Shown: positions 16,936 through 26,106, numbered from the stretch's first letter. The stretch is DNA of 64,000 nt from Clostridia bacterium (GCA_017472305.1 JAFUQP010000034.1:1-64000), one strand, 5' to 3'. A program made the numbers and translations. Notes: generated by a model from the letters alone, not told the origin.

Positions 16936-18033
16936 TTACTGATTAAGGTAGGATACGGCGAGGGTTACGACTCTGCCGTAGGTTACGACACCGTCAGTGC
17001 CGTTGGTTTTAAGAAACAAGTCGTTAAAGAAGCTCGAGAGGTCGGCAAGGAAGGTGTCGCCGTACTTCTCGGTGACGGCGTTCGATGCAAGAATATCTCC
17101 TCTTGCCCGCTCTGAGAGTTCGCCTGCTATTTCATAGTATCGTTCTCTGTCGGTTCTGTAGAGAGCCGAAGCAACATATTCGTACATACTTAAGGCCGCA
17201 CTGTAGCGAAGGTATTTATCCTCGGAATGCGAGTTAACGAGGTACGCCATAAAGTTCGCCTCGTTCTCGCGGAGAATTCCGCGCTGGTGCGACAGCTCGT
17301 GAGCCGCGGTGAATGCCTTATCGTAGTAAGGGTAAGCGCTGTTAACGTTAGCCTCTCCCGTATAGAAGGTGTAAATTCCCGTCAGGCGGAAGTAGGACAT
17401 AACGTTGCCGAAGTATATCGGCTTTGCCGAGGAATTAAAGCTGCCCTTCAGGGAGTATTTTTCGTTTACCGTACCGAAAGAGGAGCAGATTTTCTCGCTC
17501 ATTTCACGAAAGCCGTATTCCGGAACAGAGGCACCGTCCTCACCGTAGCTGATATCTGCCGAGAGGGCGTTAACCTCGTCGCGGAGCTTAATCATAGCAG
17601 ACGAAAGGCTTTCGGCATTTACCTCGACGTCCTTAAGTCCGAGGCGGCGGTCAAGAGTCGTTGTATTATAAGCTATCGAAAGAGTAAGAATATAAAGGGT
17701 TGCTATCGCAAAAACAAGCGACGAGAGCCCGAGGAGAAACCGAGCTCGCCCCTCGCGGGAGCGAAAGCGTCTGACGGCAAGAATTACGACGAGCGTAATA
17801 ATTATCGGTAAAAGAATTATAAGCAGCTCAAAGAGCGAAAACGGAACGAGGCTTGAAGGAATCGCGAGCAGCATTCTTACGTAGTAGCAGAGGTTGTCGT
17901 TCAGAAAATCTGCCGCCGCGGTAGATATCTTGGAAAAAATCAAAAGTATAACCGAAAGGATAAGAAGCGCCGACGTAACGTAAAAGACTGCGGGCACGCG
18001 TTTTCTGCCGTATTTGTATTTTGAATATCGCAT
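16936..18033 (-). CDS. DUF3810 family membrane metallopeptidase-like protein
   Basis: This 365-residue protein has three N-terminal membrane helices (VFYVTSALLILSVILLIF, a second near 65-85, a third near 100-120). A large extracytoplasmic domain follows, with the gluzincin-type motif AAHELSHQRGI and the glutamate in ENEANFMAYL. This HExxH plus ExxxF arrangement is the DUF3810 pattern. Activity has not been established to my knowledge. A cell-envelope role is inferred from topology and from the position upstream of murA on the same strand. The ATG follows GGGAGAGAG. Confidence 0.82.
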   Translation of the reverse strand: MRYSKYKYGRKRVPAVFYVTSALLILSVILLIFSKISTAAADFLNDNLCYYVRMLLAIPSSLVPFSLFELLIILLPIIITLVVILAVRRFRSREGRARFLLGLSSLVFAIATLYILTLSIAYNTTTLDRRLGLKDVEVNAESLSSAMIKLRDEVNALSADISYGEDGASVPEYGFREMSEKICSSFGTVNEKYSLKGSFNSSAKPIYFGNVMSYFRLTGIYTFYTGEANVNSAYPYYDKAFTAAHELSHQRGILRENEANFMAYLVNSHSEDKYLRYSAALSMYEYVASALYRTDRERYYEIAGELSERARGDILASNAVTEKYGDTFLADLSSFFNDLFLKTNGTDGVVTYGRVVTLAVSYLNQ

Positions 18034-18097
18034 ACGCTCTCTCCCTTTCGGTTTGTTTTAGTGTATTATCTGCATTTTCGACTATTATTATTTACAT

Positions 18098-19705
18098 TTA
18101 TGCGCTGAAACGCTCGAATTTCCTTGCAGATGCAGTGAACATAACGAAGGTGAGCGCACAAAGCACAACAATTCTCAACACAAGTCCGAGAACAGCCGAA
18201 AGCAGCGCGAGTCCTATTACAGACATAATGAAGGTGCCGACGGCTATGAGCGCCTCAAACAGAAGAAGTGCCATCATAACGAGGAAGGTTGAGAGTGACT
18301 GCTTTATCGGCTCCGCCTCGTTTTTAAATTCAAACTTCGGGAAGGCGGTATTTATAACGCTGCCGAAAACGGCAGAAACAGCACAGGTGAGAAGCGGCGA
18401 GAGTATATAGAACGCCATATATTCGGGCGCGACACCGAGTGCTATAATGAGGAGTACAGATGACAAGAGAGTCGGTATGCCTGCGATAATAATATGCGCG
18501 AGTGTCTTTGACAGCAGCACCTCTCTGCCCGATATAGGCATTGTTCTCGGTATCCAGAGGGATTTTCCCTCAAGCGATACGCTCGCAGCCGATATATAGG
18601 TCATAGAGCCGAGTAGCGAGAGGAGAGCCGCGCCAAGCGCGTAGAGCGCACCGAAGCCGTCTATGCCATCAAGAGAGAGCATCTCTGCAAAAAGTATAAG
18701 CTCGCCGCCGCTAAAGAGCGCCACTACCGAAAGCATTACGGCAAAAATCAAGCCCATTGCCGAGTTGAGTATATAGGTTGACGAGGAGAAGAAGCGTGAA
18801 AGCTCTTTCTTTGTAAATGCATAAACCGCACTTCTCTTCTCAAGCCTTTCGGCGCGGTATTTATTTTTCTTAACCTTGCCGCCGGAGGTCACAATGGAAA
18901 CGTAGCTATGTGATATTAGCATATACGCTCCGAAGGAAATTCCTGCCGAAAGAATGACAAACAGCGGCGTATAGAATGGGTGAAGGGTTGCTACCGAGCC
19001 GAGTATACCGATAAAACCGAGCTTTGCTGCGAGCTCCCCCATAGCCTCGGGAGTCATATCCTCGGTGCCGCTCTCCATAAGCCAGCTGTAGAAAACGAAA
19101 TACAGAGCTATAAAGGCAATTGAAATCACCGTCGTGAAGAGCGTGTTTCTCTTGAATTTTTTCGAGAGTATCGCCACAAGATAGCCGAATGCCGCGGAAA
19201 CCGTCAGGGCAAGAAGCGGAAGGAAGAGAAATACGATAACACCGCCGATAATACCGAGGGGCGAGCCGCCAAGCGCCGCGTAACACGCAATACAGGGTAA
19301 CATAACGAGCGCACATTCAAGATAGTTATAAATAAGAAGCGTAAATACTCTTGATAAGACGATATGCTCCGGCTTAATCGGCATCGAGAGCAAGAGCTCG
19401 TTATCCTTGCAGTCAAAGAGGTGCGACTTCGTTTCGAATATACCGAAAACGAAAATCACCATAAAGGATATAAGCATAAAGAGCGCAAAGTAAAGGTTAT
19501 CGAGCCCTGCGGGAATCATCACCGACGCCATACCGAGCGCCATTAAGGTAAACATACCCGCAAAAACGACTATGACGTAGAGGTAAAGAATACCGTAGAG
19601 AATAAGCTTTGGTACAGACAGGGGCTTTCTTGTGCCGTCCTTTTTCTTTCCGCCGAGAGAGGACAGGGTCTGCCTGAGCCTTAGCCCTATAAGTGTTTTA
19701 ATCAT
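18098..19705 (-). CDS. ABC-2-type exporter permease
   Basis: This 535-residue protein has about 12 hydrophobic helices in two halves (first ~35-250, second ~300-530). The cytoplasmic linker is basic (GGKVKKNKYRAERLEKRS). The pattern fits large ABC-2 permeases of Firmicutes that pair with a single ATPase. The substrate is not deducible; antimicrobial peptide, polysaccharide or lipid export are all seen in related systems. Its start overlaps the ATPase stop by 4 nt (ATGA), so translation is coupled and the two proteins almost certainly form one transporter. Confidence 0.8.
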   Translation of the reverse strand: MIKTLIGLRLRQTLSSLGGKKKDGTRKPLSVPKLILYGILYLYVIVVFAGMFTLMALGMASVMIPAGLDNLYFALFMLISFMVIFVFGIFETKSHLFDCKDNELLLSMPIKPEHIVLSRVFTLLIYNYLECALVMLPCIACYAALGGSPLGIIGGVIVFLFLPLLALTVSAAFGYLVAILSKKFKRNTLFTTVISIAFIALYFVFYSWLMESGTEDMTPEAMGELAAKLGFIGILGSVATLHPFYTPLFVILSAGISFGAYMLISHSYVSIVTSGGKVKKNKYRAERLEKRSAVYAFTKKELSRFFSSSTYILNSAMGLIFAVMLSVVALFSGGELILFAEMLSLDGIDGFGALYALGAALLSLLGSMTYISAASVSLEGKSLWIPRTMPISGREVLLSKTLAHIIIAGIPTLLSSVLLIIALGVAPEYMAFYILSPLLTCAVSAVFGSVINTAFPKFEFKNEAEPIKQSLSTFLVMMALLLFEALIAVGTFIMSVIGLALLSAVLGLVLRIVVLCALTFVMFTASARKFERFSA

Positions 19706-20415
19706 TCCGCGTCGCCTCCGAGAAGCTCAAGGAACACCTCTTCAAGCGAGTCGTCACCCTTGACGGTTTCCATATCTCCGGTAATTACAAGCTTACCGTC
19801 CTTGATAATTGCAATTTTGTCGCAGAGCTTCTCCGCGACGTCAAGAACGTGCGTTGAGAAGAATATCGAGCCACCCTCGGCGCAGTGCTCGTGCATCATT
19901 TCCTTAAGAATAAAGGCTGCCTTCGGGTCAAGTCCCACAAACGGCTCGTCCATAATTATGAGCTTCGGGGAGTGAAGCCAGGCAGAGATGATAGCCAGCT
20001 TCTGCTTCATTCCGTGGGAGTATGCTGAAATAGGCTCTGCAAGGTCCCCCGTGAGTCCGAGCTTATCGGCATAAAAGGCAATCTTAATGTTGCGCTCCTC
20101 TGTGCTGACTCCGTATACGTCGGCAACGAAATCGAGGTATTTGATTCCCGAGAGAAATTCGTAAAGGTCGGGGTTGTCGGGAATATAGGCAACGCGCCTC
20201 TTTGACTCTATGGGATTTTCGCGCACGTTCACACCGTCAACGTATATTTCACCGTCAAACGATATAAGTCCCATACACGCCTTAAGCGTCGTTGTTTTAC
20301 CTGCTCCGTTGTGGCCGATAAAGCCGTATATTTCGCCTTCCTTGATTTCAAGAGAGAGGTTGTCAACGGCACATTTTTCACCGTACTTTTTTGTCAGATT
20401 TTCAATTTTTAGCAT
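19702..20415 (-). CDS. ABC transporter ATP-binding protein
   Basis: This 237-residue nucleotide-binding subunit has Walker A GHNGAGKTTTLKACMGL, the signature helix region SAYSHGMKQKLAIISAW (SHGMKQK in place of LSGGQ, usual in this exporter class), Walker B KLIIMDEPFVGLDPKA, and the H-loop in IFFSTHVLDVAEKL. It energises the permease encoded immediately downstream with a 4-nt overlap. The start ATG follows AAGGTG. No regulator (GntR or two-component pair) is adjacent. Confidence 0.94.
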   Translation of the reverse strand: MLKIENLTKKYGEKCAVDNLSLEIKEGEIYGFIGHNGAGKTTTLKACMGLISFDGEIYVDGVNVRENPIESKRRVAYIPDNPDLYEFLSGIKYLDFVADVYGVSTEERNIKIAFYADKLGLTGDLAEPISAYSHGMKQKLAIISAWLHSPKLIIMDEPFVGLDPKAAFILKEMMHEHCAEGGSIFFSTHVLDVAEKLCDKIAIIKDGKLVITGDMETVKGDDSLEEVFLELLGGDAE

Positions 20416-20456
20416 AATTTCACACCTTTATGTAAATATTTGTTGTCTTATTGTGT

Positions 20457-21263
20457 CTATTTTCCAAGTATTTTAAGATTTCGCTCGACAGTCTTTCGCC
20501 CGCGCCACGCGAATGCGCGCTCCGAAAAATCAGTGTCGTTCATACCCGAAAGCGTGTCGGAGTCAAGCTCACAAATTCTGTCCTCAAGGAAAAATTCTAT
20601 AGGAGTGAGTCTTGGCTCTCTGTTATAAGGACACACCCTCTGACATTCGTCGCAGCCCCAAAGCGTATTGTATTTTCGCATAAGGCGGCACTCCTCATCA
20701 GAAAGCTCGCCCTTCCTCTGCGTTATCATAGAGAGGCAGGAGTCACCCTCTCCCGAAAGTATCCCCGTCGGGCAGGCTGCCTTGCAGGCTCCGCAGTGGT
20801 GACAGTAACGCACATCTGCCGGGGCGCTTGCCTCGAGAAGCTCGGGCTCGACGTCGGTTATCAGCTCACCGATAAAAACGTAGCTTCCATATTTTTCGTT
20901 AATAAGAAGTCCGTTATCGCCGAGGATACCGAGTCTCCCGACAAGCGCTGCGCTCCTCTCATCTATCGGGCTGTGGTCGCCGTAGCCGCGCGAGACCGAA
21001 TTCGGAAAGCATTCGCCGATAAGCGAGGAAAGCCTCAAGTTCACCTCTTTAATAATTAAATGGTAGTCGCGCGAGGCGGCGTATCTTGAAAGATTTACGG
21101 TTTCTCCTCCGTAGTACGGCAGAAGATACAGTATCACCGTTTTGGGCGTAATAGCTGCGCGCTCGATTATCCTCGGTACGCTTTCCCTTAAGGCAGAATA
21201 CGGAAGAACCGTGAAATACTCAATATTCATTTCGGCCAAAAGCCGTTCTATTCGTTCTCTCAC
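20457..21263 (-). CDS. queG: Epoxyqueuosine reductase-like iron-sulfur protein (short QueG)
   Basis: This 268-residue protein matches the cobalamin-dependent reductase that completes queuosine in tRNA wobble position 34. The N-terminal DUF1730 part has RYAASRDYHLIIKE and GDHSPIDERSAALVGRLG, aligning with the catalytic-Asp region. Two 4Fe-4S sites follow: CHHCGACKAACPTG (Cys154, 157, 160, 164) and Cys176 plus CDECQRVCPYN (Cys204, 207, 211). It lacks the C-terminal HEAT repeats of the ~380-residue E. coli enzyme, which help bind tRNA; shortened forms are common in Clostridia. The GTG start follows AGGAGG. A QueT transporter gene lies 5 kb away. Confidence 0.87.
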   Translation of the reverse strand: MRERIERLLAEMNIEYFTVLPYSALRESVPRIIERAAITPKTVILYLLPYYGGETVNLSRYAASRDYHLIIKEVNLRLSSLIGECFPNSVSRGYGDHSPIDERSAALVGRLGILGDNGLLINEKYGSYVFIGELITDVEPELLEASAPADVRYCHHCGACKAACPTGILSGEGDSCLSMITQRKGELSDEECRLMRKYNTLWGCDECQRVCPYNREPRLTPIEFFLEDRICELDSDTLSGMNDTDFSERAFAWRGRKTVERNLKILGK

Positions 21264-21295
21264 TGCAACCTCCTATCCTACAGGTATTTTGTTTT

Positions 21296-21324
21296 ATTAT
21301 ACAATAGTATAGGCGAAATTACAA
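21296..21324 (-). promoter_or_regulatory. Sigma-A promoter of queG
   Basis: Minus-strand TTGTAA (21319-21324), 17 bp, TATAAT (21296-21301). It is divergent from the plsY promoter, 29 bp away. Confidence 0.72.
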
Positions 21325-21352
21325 GTACTTGCTTTTAAATTTTATATTATTC

Positions 21353-21381
21353 TTGACTTTCGCGGCTCGGTTTGCTATAAT
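21353..21381 (+). promoter_or_regulatory. Sigma-A promoter of plsY operon
   Basis: TTGACT (21353-21358), 17 bp, TATAAT (21376-21381). It drives plsY and probably the four genes that follow in tight array. Confidence 0.8.
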
Positions 21382-21458
21382 TAAACTGGTTATTTATGAT
21401 ATCCAAACAATCCTTGCCTTACGCGCCATGAGCGCTTGGCAGACTTGAGGTGCCCTTT

Positions 21459-22229
21459 ATGAACCTTTTCAAGCTATTAAACGAAGGTCTTATTTATTCA
21501 ATTCACGTCGAGGAATGGCAGTTCTACGTGCTTATTGCCGCATTTCTCATTTTCGGTATTGCCGCGGCGTATCTTCTCGGCAGCGTTAACTCGGCTATAA
21601 TTATTTCAAAGCTTATTTACCGTGACGATATTAGACGTCACGGCAGCGGTAACGCCGGCACAACGAATATGCTGCGTACATACGGCAAGGGCGCGGCGGT
21701 GCTTACCCTTCTCGGGGATATGGTTAAAACCGCGCTTGCAATTCTGATTATGGCGGTATTCTTCGGATTCCGCTACAATATGGGTATAAGCCTGAACGAG
21801 GGATACTGCTATATTGCGGGACTGTTTGCGGTTCTCGGCCACGTATTCCCGATTTATTATGGCTTCAAGGGCGGCAAGGGAGTTCTTTGTATTTCCACAA
21901 TGGCGCTCATTCTGACTCCTATTATTTTCCTTATTCTTTTGGTTGTATTCATCGCAATAGTCGCGGTATCAAAGTACGTATCGCTCGGCTCGGTAAGCGT
22001 TGCGGTGCTCTACCCCATTATGGTAACCAGCTACGTCAAGCTCGTGTTCGGAGGTATGCCGACTCCCGGTCTTATCACGCTTTGCACGATTCTTCTCGCT
22101 ATCTTCATTGTATGGTGTCACAGACACAATCTCCAGAGAATTTCCGACAGAACAGAGAGTAAGATTTCCTTTAAGAAAAAGGCTATCCCCGCTCCCGCCG
22201 AAGACGAAAAGTCTGAAGATGATGAATAA
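21459..22229 (+). CDS. plsY: Glycerol-3-phosphate acyltransferase PlsY
   Basis: This 256-residue polytopic enzyme transfers acyl groups from acyl-phosphate to glycerol-3-phosphate, the first step of phosphatidic acid synthesis. All three PlsY blocks are visible: AYLLGSVNSAIIISK, RHGSGNAGTTNMLRTYGK, and GHVFPIYYGFKGGKGV. The family's usual length is ~200 residues; here a hydrophilic C-terminal tail (KKAIPAPAEDEKSEDDE) is added. The ATG at 21459 is chosen over a GTG nine bases earlier because GAGG lies 8 nt upstream of it. It overlaps the next gene by a few bases. Confidence 0.94.
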   Translation: MNLFKLLNEGLIYSIHVEEWQFYVLIAAFLIFGIAAAYLLGSVNSAIIISKLIYRDDIRRHGSGNAGTTNMLRTYGKGAAVLTLLGDMVKTALAILIMAVFFGFRYNMGISLNEGYCYIAGLFAVLGHVFPIYYGFKGGKGVLCISTMALILTPIIFLILLVVFIAIVAVSKYVSLGSVSVAVLYPIMVTSYVKLVFGGMPTPGLITLCTILLAIFIVWCHRHNLQRISDRTESKISFKKKAIPAPAEDEKSEDDE

Positions 22230-23403
22230 GGACGGCTTCCTTTCCCTGATACGTGATGCCTTTGACAAGGAAATAATCAAGAAGCTTGTATTCTCACGCC
22301 CGATTTCGGGTGAGGTTGAAAAAATTTCGTCAAGGCTCTCCTCTCACAGAGGAAGAAAGCTGCTTATTCTTGAGTATTTTCTTCCCGGCAACACGGTGTC
22401 ACACAAAAACCTTTCCTCGGAGGAGCTTTGCGAGGTCCTCTCGCCGCTTATCGACGGATACAGACAGATTAACCTGTTAACCTCTATGGGCAATGCCGAG
22501 TACAAGATTTCAAAAAGCGGCTCGCCTGTGGTGCTTGGCGGTGACGCGCTGCAGAGAAAGCTATCGGGCGGCGAGCTTTTCACAGTGAAGCTTGAGCCGA
22601 TAGACCGAGAGAAAAGCTATATTCTCTCAGGCACAGAGCCATTCTTAAGAGAGCTTGGAATAAGCTCGTCGGACGGCAGAGTTCACGACAAAAAGCAGGG
22701 AAAATTCAGACAGATAAACAAGTTTCTCGAGCATATTGAGGAGCTGTACGCGCGTCTTCCAAAGGACGGGGAGCTTTGTATTTACGACCTGTGCTGCGGA
22801 AAGAGCTATCTCAGCTTTGCGGTCTATCATTTCCTTACCGAAATCAAGGGGCGAAGCGTTTATATGCTCGGCATTGACCTCAAGCGCGACGTTATTCTTT
22901 GGTGCGAGTCGCTTGCCAAAAAGCTCGGATACTCGGGTATGCACTTTGAGGTCGGGGATATTCTCGCGCTCTCGAGTGACAGAAAGCCCGACATGGTTAT
23001 CTCGCTTCACGCCTGCGATATAGCTACGGACATCGTGCTCTCTACCGCAACACGCCTCGGTGCCGATATCATTCTTTCGACTCCCTGCTGTCACAAGTAT
23101 TTAAGTAAGCGTGTGGACGCTCCTGAGCTCGGCTTCGTGCTTGCATATCCGCACCTGAAAAACAAAATTTCAGAAATTCTGACCGACGCTCTGCGAATAT
23201 CCTACCTTCGCTCCGAGGGCTATTCGGTTACTGCTCCAGAGCTTACCGACCCCGAAAACACGCCGAAAAACACTCTTATCCGCGCTGTAAAGCAGAGGGA
23301 GGCTTCGGCAGCTCTGCTTGACAGGCTTAAGGCTGAATACAGGCGTTGCCTTGAATTCGTACTGGGCGAGGGTGCTGACGACTATTTAAAGGAAATAAGG
23401 TAA
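22219..23403 (+). CDS. SAM-dependent methyltransferase, PF13679-like
   Basis: This 394-residue protein has a C-terminal Rossmann methyltransferase domain. Motif I reads YDLCCGKSYLSFAVYHFL, an acidic motif II is in MLGIDLKRDVI, and the late motif is ISLHACDIATD with LSTPCCHKYL. The HACxxATD text is typical of a group that includes RNA methyltransferases (Methyltransf_32). The N-terminal ~150 residues are a distinct region I do not recognise. An RNA substrate is therefore likely but unproven. The start is one of two adjacent ATGs inside the end of plsY, with only a weak ribosome binding site, so translation is probably coupled. Confidence 0.75.
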   Translation: MMNKDGFLSLIRDAFDKEIIKKLVFSRPISGEVEKISSRLSSHRGRKLLILEYFLPGNTVSHKNLSSEELCEVLSPLIDGYRQINLLTSMGNAEYKISKSGSPVVLGGDALQRKLSGGELFTVKLEPIDREKSYILSGTEPFLRELGISSSDGRVHDKKQGKFRQINKFLEHIEELYARLPKDGELCIYDLCCGKSYLSFAVYHFLTEIKGRSVYMLGIDLKRDVILWCESLAKKLGYSGMHFEVGDILALSSDRKPDMVISLHACDIATDIVLSTATRLGADIILSTPCCHKYLSKRVDAPELGFVLAYPHLKNKISEILTDALRISYLRSEGYSVTAPELTDPENTPKNTLIRAVKQREASAALLDRLKAEYRRCLEFVLGEGADDYLKEIR

Positions 23404-23411
23404 TTTTTCAA

Positions 23412-23852
23412 ATGCTTTTTTATACTGACTCACCCGAAGAAACCGAAAAAATCGGCGCGAGGCTTGCCTCGGCGCTCGACGGCAGGAATATCCCCCGTGC
23501 CTTCATTGCGATGCGCGGCGAGATGGGTGTTGGAAAGACCGCGTTTACTCGCGGCTTTGCACTTGCTCTCGGTGTTTCGGGGGTCAAAAGCCCGACTTAC
23601 ACCATAGTGAACGAATACCGTGGCAAGCGAAGGATATTCCACTTTGATACCTACAGAATATCCGATGGTGACGACCTCTATTCCACGGGCTTTGACGATT
23701 ATATTGAAACCGACGGATACACCGTAGTGGAGTGGTCGGAAAACATTGAGGATTATATCCCCGAGGATGCAATCTTCGTCACTATCTCACGCGAGGGCGG
23801 TGAGTGCGGAAGGCGAATAGAAATCACCTCGAAAAAGGAACTTGAAATATGA
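23412..23852 (+). CDS. tsaE: tRNA threonylcarbamoyladenosine ATPase TsaE
   Basis: This 146-residue P-loop protein is part of the TsaB-TsaD-TsaE complex that makes t6A37 in ANN-decoding tRNAs. Walker A is GEMGVGKT (36-43), followed by SPTYTIVNEY, HFDTYRI and VVEWSENI. All are hallmarks of the family. It is followed with a 4-nt overlap by tsaB. tsaD and tsaC are not in the window. Confidence 0.95.
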   Translation: MLFYTDSPEETEKIGARLASALDGRNIPRAFIAMRGEMGVGKTAFTRGFALALGVSGVKSPTYTIVNEYRGKRRIFHFDTYRISDGDDLYSTGFDDYIETDGYTVVEWSENIEDYIPEDAIFVTISREGGECGRRIEITSKKELEI

Positions 23853-24568
23853 AAATACTCGCACTGGATACCACCGCCAAGGTTGCATCGGTTGCCGTCC
23901 TTGAGGACGGTCGGGCTCTTGCCGAATACTCTGTCGACAACGGACTGACGCAGAGTGAGCTGATTCTCCCGATGGCAGAGGATATTTTAAAGAAGCTGAA
24001 GCTTGAATTTTCGGACATCGAGCTATACGCGGTCACGACAGGTCCCGGCTCGTTTACCGGTGTCAGAATCGGTGTGTCGCTCGTCAAGGGGCTTGCCTTT
24101 GGCAGAAGCACTCCCATAGTCGAGGTTTCAACCCTTGAAGCTCTTGCCGAAAACATATCCCCACTCGACGGCATACTCGTCCCCTGTATGGATGCAAGGC
24201 GCGGCGAGGTATATAACGCGCTTTTCACCTCTGACGGAGAGTGCGTAACAAGACTTACGGACGACCGAGCAATCTCGCTTGACAGACTTGCAGCGGAGCT
24301 TTCGGAATACGGTGCTGACAGAAAAATATACCTTTCCGGCGACGGATACGGCGTTGCAAGACGCCGGCTGTTAGCAAACGGCTTAAAAATCGAAGCCACC
24401 CCGCCCCTTCTGATAAACGAAAATGCCGCCTCGGTGGGCAGGGTTGCTTACAGAAAATTTTTGTCGAGAAGCTCTGTTTCCGACCTTGAGCTTTCCCCCT
24501 CATACTTAAGGCTTCCCCAAGCCGAGAGAGAACGTCTTGAAAAAGAAAAATCACCCGACAGGAGCTAA
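23849..24568 (+). CDS. tsaB: tRNA threonylcarbamoyladenosine protein TsaB
   Basis: This 239-residue ASKHA-fold partner of TsaD is required for t6A synthesis. Diagnostic text: ILALDTTAKVASVAVL at the N-terminus, LTQSELILPMAEDIL, and VTTGPGSFTGVRIGVSL (the GPGSFTGxR block). MDARRGEVYNALF follows. Length is normal. The start ATGA overlaps the tsaE stop, so the two are translationally coupled, and the pair is conserved across Firmicutes. rpiB begins 2 nt after its stop codon. Confidence 0.95.
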   Translation: MKILALDTTAKVASVAVLEDGRALAEYSVDNGLTQSELILPMAEDILKKLKLEFSDIELYAVTTGPGSFTGVRIGVSLVKGLAFGRSTPIVEVSTLEALAENISPLDGILVPCMDARRGEVYNALFTSDGECVTRLTDDRAISLDRLAAELSEYGADRKIYLSGDGYGVARRRLLANGLKIEATPPLLINENAASVGRVAYRKFLSRSSVSDLELSPSYLRLPQAERERLEKEKSPDRS

Positions 24569-24570
24569 AA

Positions 24571-25020
24571 ATGAAAAGAATTATTTACATAGGAGCAGAT
24601 AGTGCGGGCTATACGCTAAAGGAAGAGGTAAAAGCGCACCTTGCAGAGCTTGGCTACGAGGTCAAGGATTTGGGCACTGACAGCACCGCATCCTGCCACT
24701 ATCCCGAGTTTGCTATAAAGGTATGCGAGTGCGTGCAGAGGGAGCTTGACACCAGCTTCGGAATTCTTATCTGCGGCACCGGCATCGGTATGTCAATGTC
24801 CGCCAACAAGCATAAGGGTATACGCGCGGCTCTTTGCGGTGACACCTATTCCGCAAAGATGACAAGATGTCACAACGATGCAAACGTTCTCTGTATGGGC
24901 GCAAGGGTTATTGGCTCTTGCCTTGCTCTGGATATCGTTGACGCCTTTCTTTCAGCGGAGTACGAGGGCGGAAGACACGCAATTCGCGTGAGGATGATTG
25001 ATGAGCTTGATAACAAATAA
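24571..25020 (+). CDS. rpiB: Ribose-5-phosphate isomerase B
   Basis: This 149-residue RpiB/LacAB-family enzyme interconverts ribose-5-P and ribulose-5-P. The N-terminal phosphate loop reads IGADSAGYTLKEEV, where most members have GSDHAG; the His-to-Ser change is notable. The catalytic Cys lies in GILICGTGIGMSMSANK and the ring-opening His in MTRCHNDANVL, both present. Allose-6-P isomerase activity is an alternative for this superfamily. It is last in the plsY-tsaB operon, followed by a terminator. Confidence 0.92.
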   Translation: MKRIIYIGADSAGYTLKEEVKAHLAELGYEVKDLGTDSTASCHYPEFAIKVCECVQRELDTSFGILICGTGIGMSMSANKHKGIRAALCGDTYSAKMTRCHNDANVLCMGARVIGSCLALDIVDAFLSAEYEGGRHAIRVRMIDELDNK

Positions 25021-25177
25021 TACCCATATCACAATGCACTATTCTCTGAATCAAGCAAAGCGCGCAGAGTAGCCGTAGCGGAATCGAACGCACAAGGTTT
25101 TGAATGGCGGATTTTCCCATATACTTCACCGATTTTTTCTTAAATATGCAGAGTAACAAATCTAATACATAAAGAAC

Positions 25178-25228
25178 AAGGATATAGCGTGATTTGCCGA
25201 TTTTCCTCATCACGTTATATCCTTTTAA
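25178..25228. terminator. Terminator between rpiB and the convergent mecA-like gene
   Basis: AAGGATATAGCGTGAT (25178-25193) pairs with ATCACGTTATATCCTT (25209-25224), with one mismatch, followed by TTAATA. The rest of 25021-25280 shows no gene or other clear signal. Confidence 0.72.
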
Positions 25229-25280
25229 TATTATAATAAAGCTGACTGTTTTCTATCGAAAAGGGCTTACGCACTCGCCG

Positions 25281-25892
25281 CTATGACGGTCCGTCGGGGG
25301 TGGGCTTTGACCCGAACATCAAAAGCGCATCTCCGTCTGTAAGCTTATCAAAATGCTCGTTTACGTAGAGCTGCAAATCAGTGCCTATGCTTTTTCCAAA
25401 TTCCAGAATAGACGGAAATTCAAGCGATTCCCCGCCCTTACCGTATTCCTCTATCGAGAGATAATACTTTCCGTTATCCGAGCTGTAGACGTCGGCGCGG
25501 GGACTAAAGCCGCCAAGCGTTCTTTTGAGTGCTGAAATTGCTCCAACAAGCTCACCGACACCGTCAAAGGAATAATAGCTCTTTTTACGGGAGAGCATTG
25601 ATACCTTATCAGACTTGGAAACGAGCCTTGCGCTGCTTTCGGGGAGTATTCCGAGCTTGGTAACGAACACCTCGCAGCCCCCCGACTTCAACGGATAAAA
25701 CTGTATCAAAACCTTATCTCCCGCAGGGTCGAAGCCGACCTCGCTTTTTGCCATATCCAAGACCTGCCAGAAGGCGCGTCTTCCCTCGGCGGTATTGCAC
25801 TCCGTACCAAGTGAATTCAGCTTGTAGCGCACCGATTCCTCCTCGGTCATAATTATCTTCAGCTTTGCCTCGCCAATAAGTAAAAATTCCAC
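25281..25892 (-). CDS. MecA-like adaptor protein
   Basis: This 203-residue protein resembles MecA/YpbH adaptors that deliver substrates (such as ComK in Bacillus) to ClpCP. The N-terminal domain starts VEFLLIGEAKLKIIMTEEE. The linker is acidic or charged. The C-terminal domain contains LDMAKSEVGFDPAGDKVLIQ, FYPLKSGGCEVFVTKLG and a final two-helix region. The GTG at 25892 is preceded by GGGAGGTG, and the promoter -10 at 25912-25917 lies so close upstream that the longer reading frame cannot be used. ClpC is not in the window. The target is unknown in this organism. Confidence 0.8.
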   Translation of the reverse strand: MEFLLIGEAKLKIIMTEEESVRYKLNSLGTECNTAEGRRAFWQVLDMAKSEVGFDPAGDKVLIQFYPLKSGGCEVFVTKLGILPESSARLVSKSDKVSMLSRKKSYYSFDGVGELVGAISALKRTLGGFSPRADVYSSDNGKYYLSIEEYGKGGESLEFPSILEFGKSIGTDLQLYVNEHFDKLTDGDALLMFGSKPTPDGPS

Positions 25893-25911
25893 CTTGCACC
25901 TCCCTTTTAAC

Positions 25912-25940
25912 ATTATACTGTAGGGGAAGCTCTTTTGCCA
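25912..25940 (-). promoter_or_regulatory. Probable promoter of the mecA-like gene
   Basis: Minus-strand -10 TATAAT (25912-25917) with a 17-bp spacer to TGGCAA (25935-25940), a 4/6 match to the -35 consensus. Confidence 0.6.
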
Positions 25941-26077
25941 CCTTAACTTTTTAGAAGATAAGGCAGGATTTTCCGCCCTTTTATTATAAATTACCAGCAG
26001 AATACTTGTCAGGATTATTTTTACAGAGGCAAAAAGCAAATTATTTGCAAAAGATGAGAATTTTTATTAAAAACCGC

Positions 26078-26106
26078 TTGCATTTTCGGTTTTGTTATGC
26101 TAAAAT
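26078..26106 (+). promoter_or_regulatory. Promoter of the queT leader
   Basis: TTGCAT (26078-26083), 17 bp, TAAAAT (26101-26106). Transcription should start near 26113, giving a ~150-nt untranslated leader. Confidence 0.7.

Noticed and set aside
25021-25177. Possible tRNA-like text (GGAATCGAACG)
   Set aside because: No acceptor stem or cloverleaf can be built around it.
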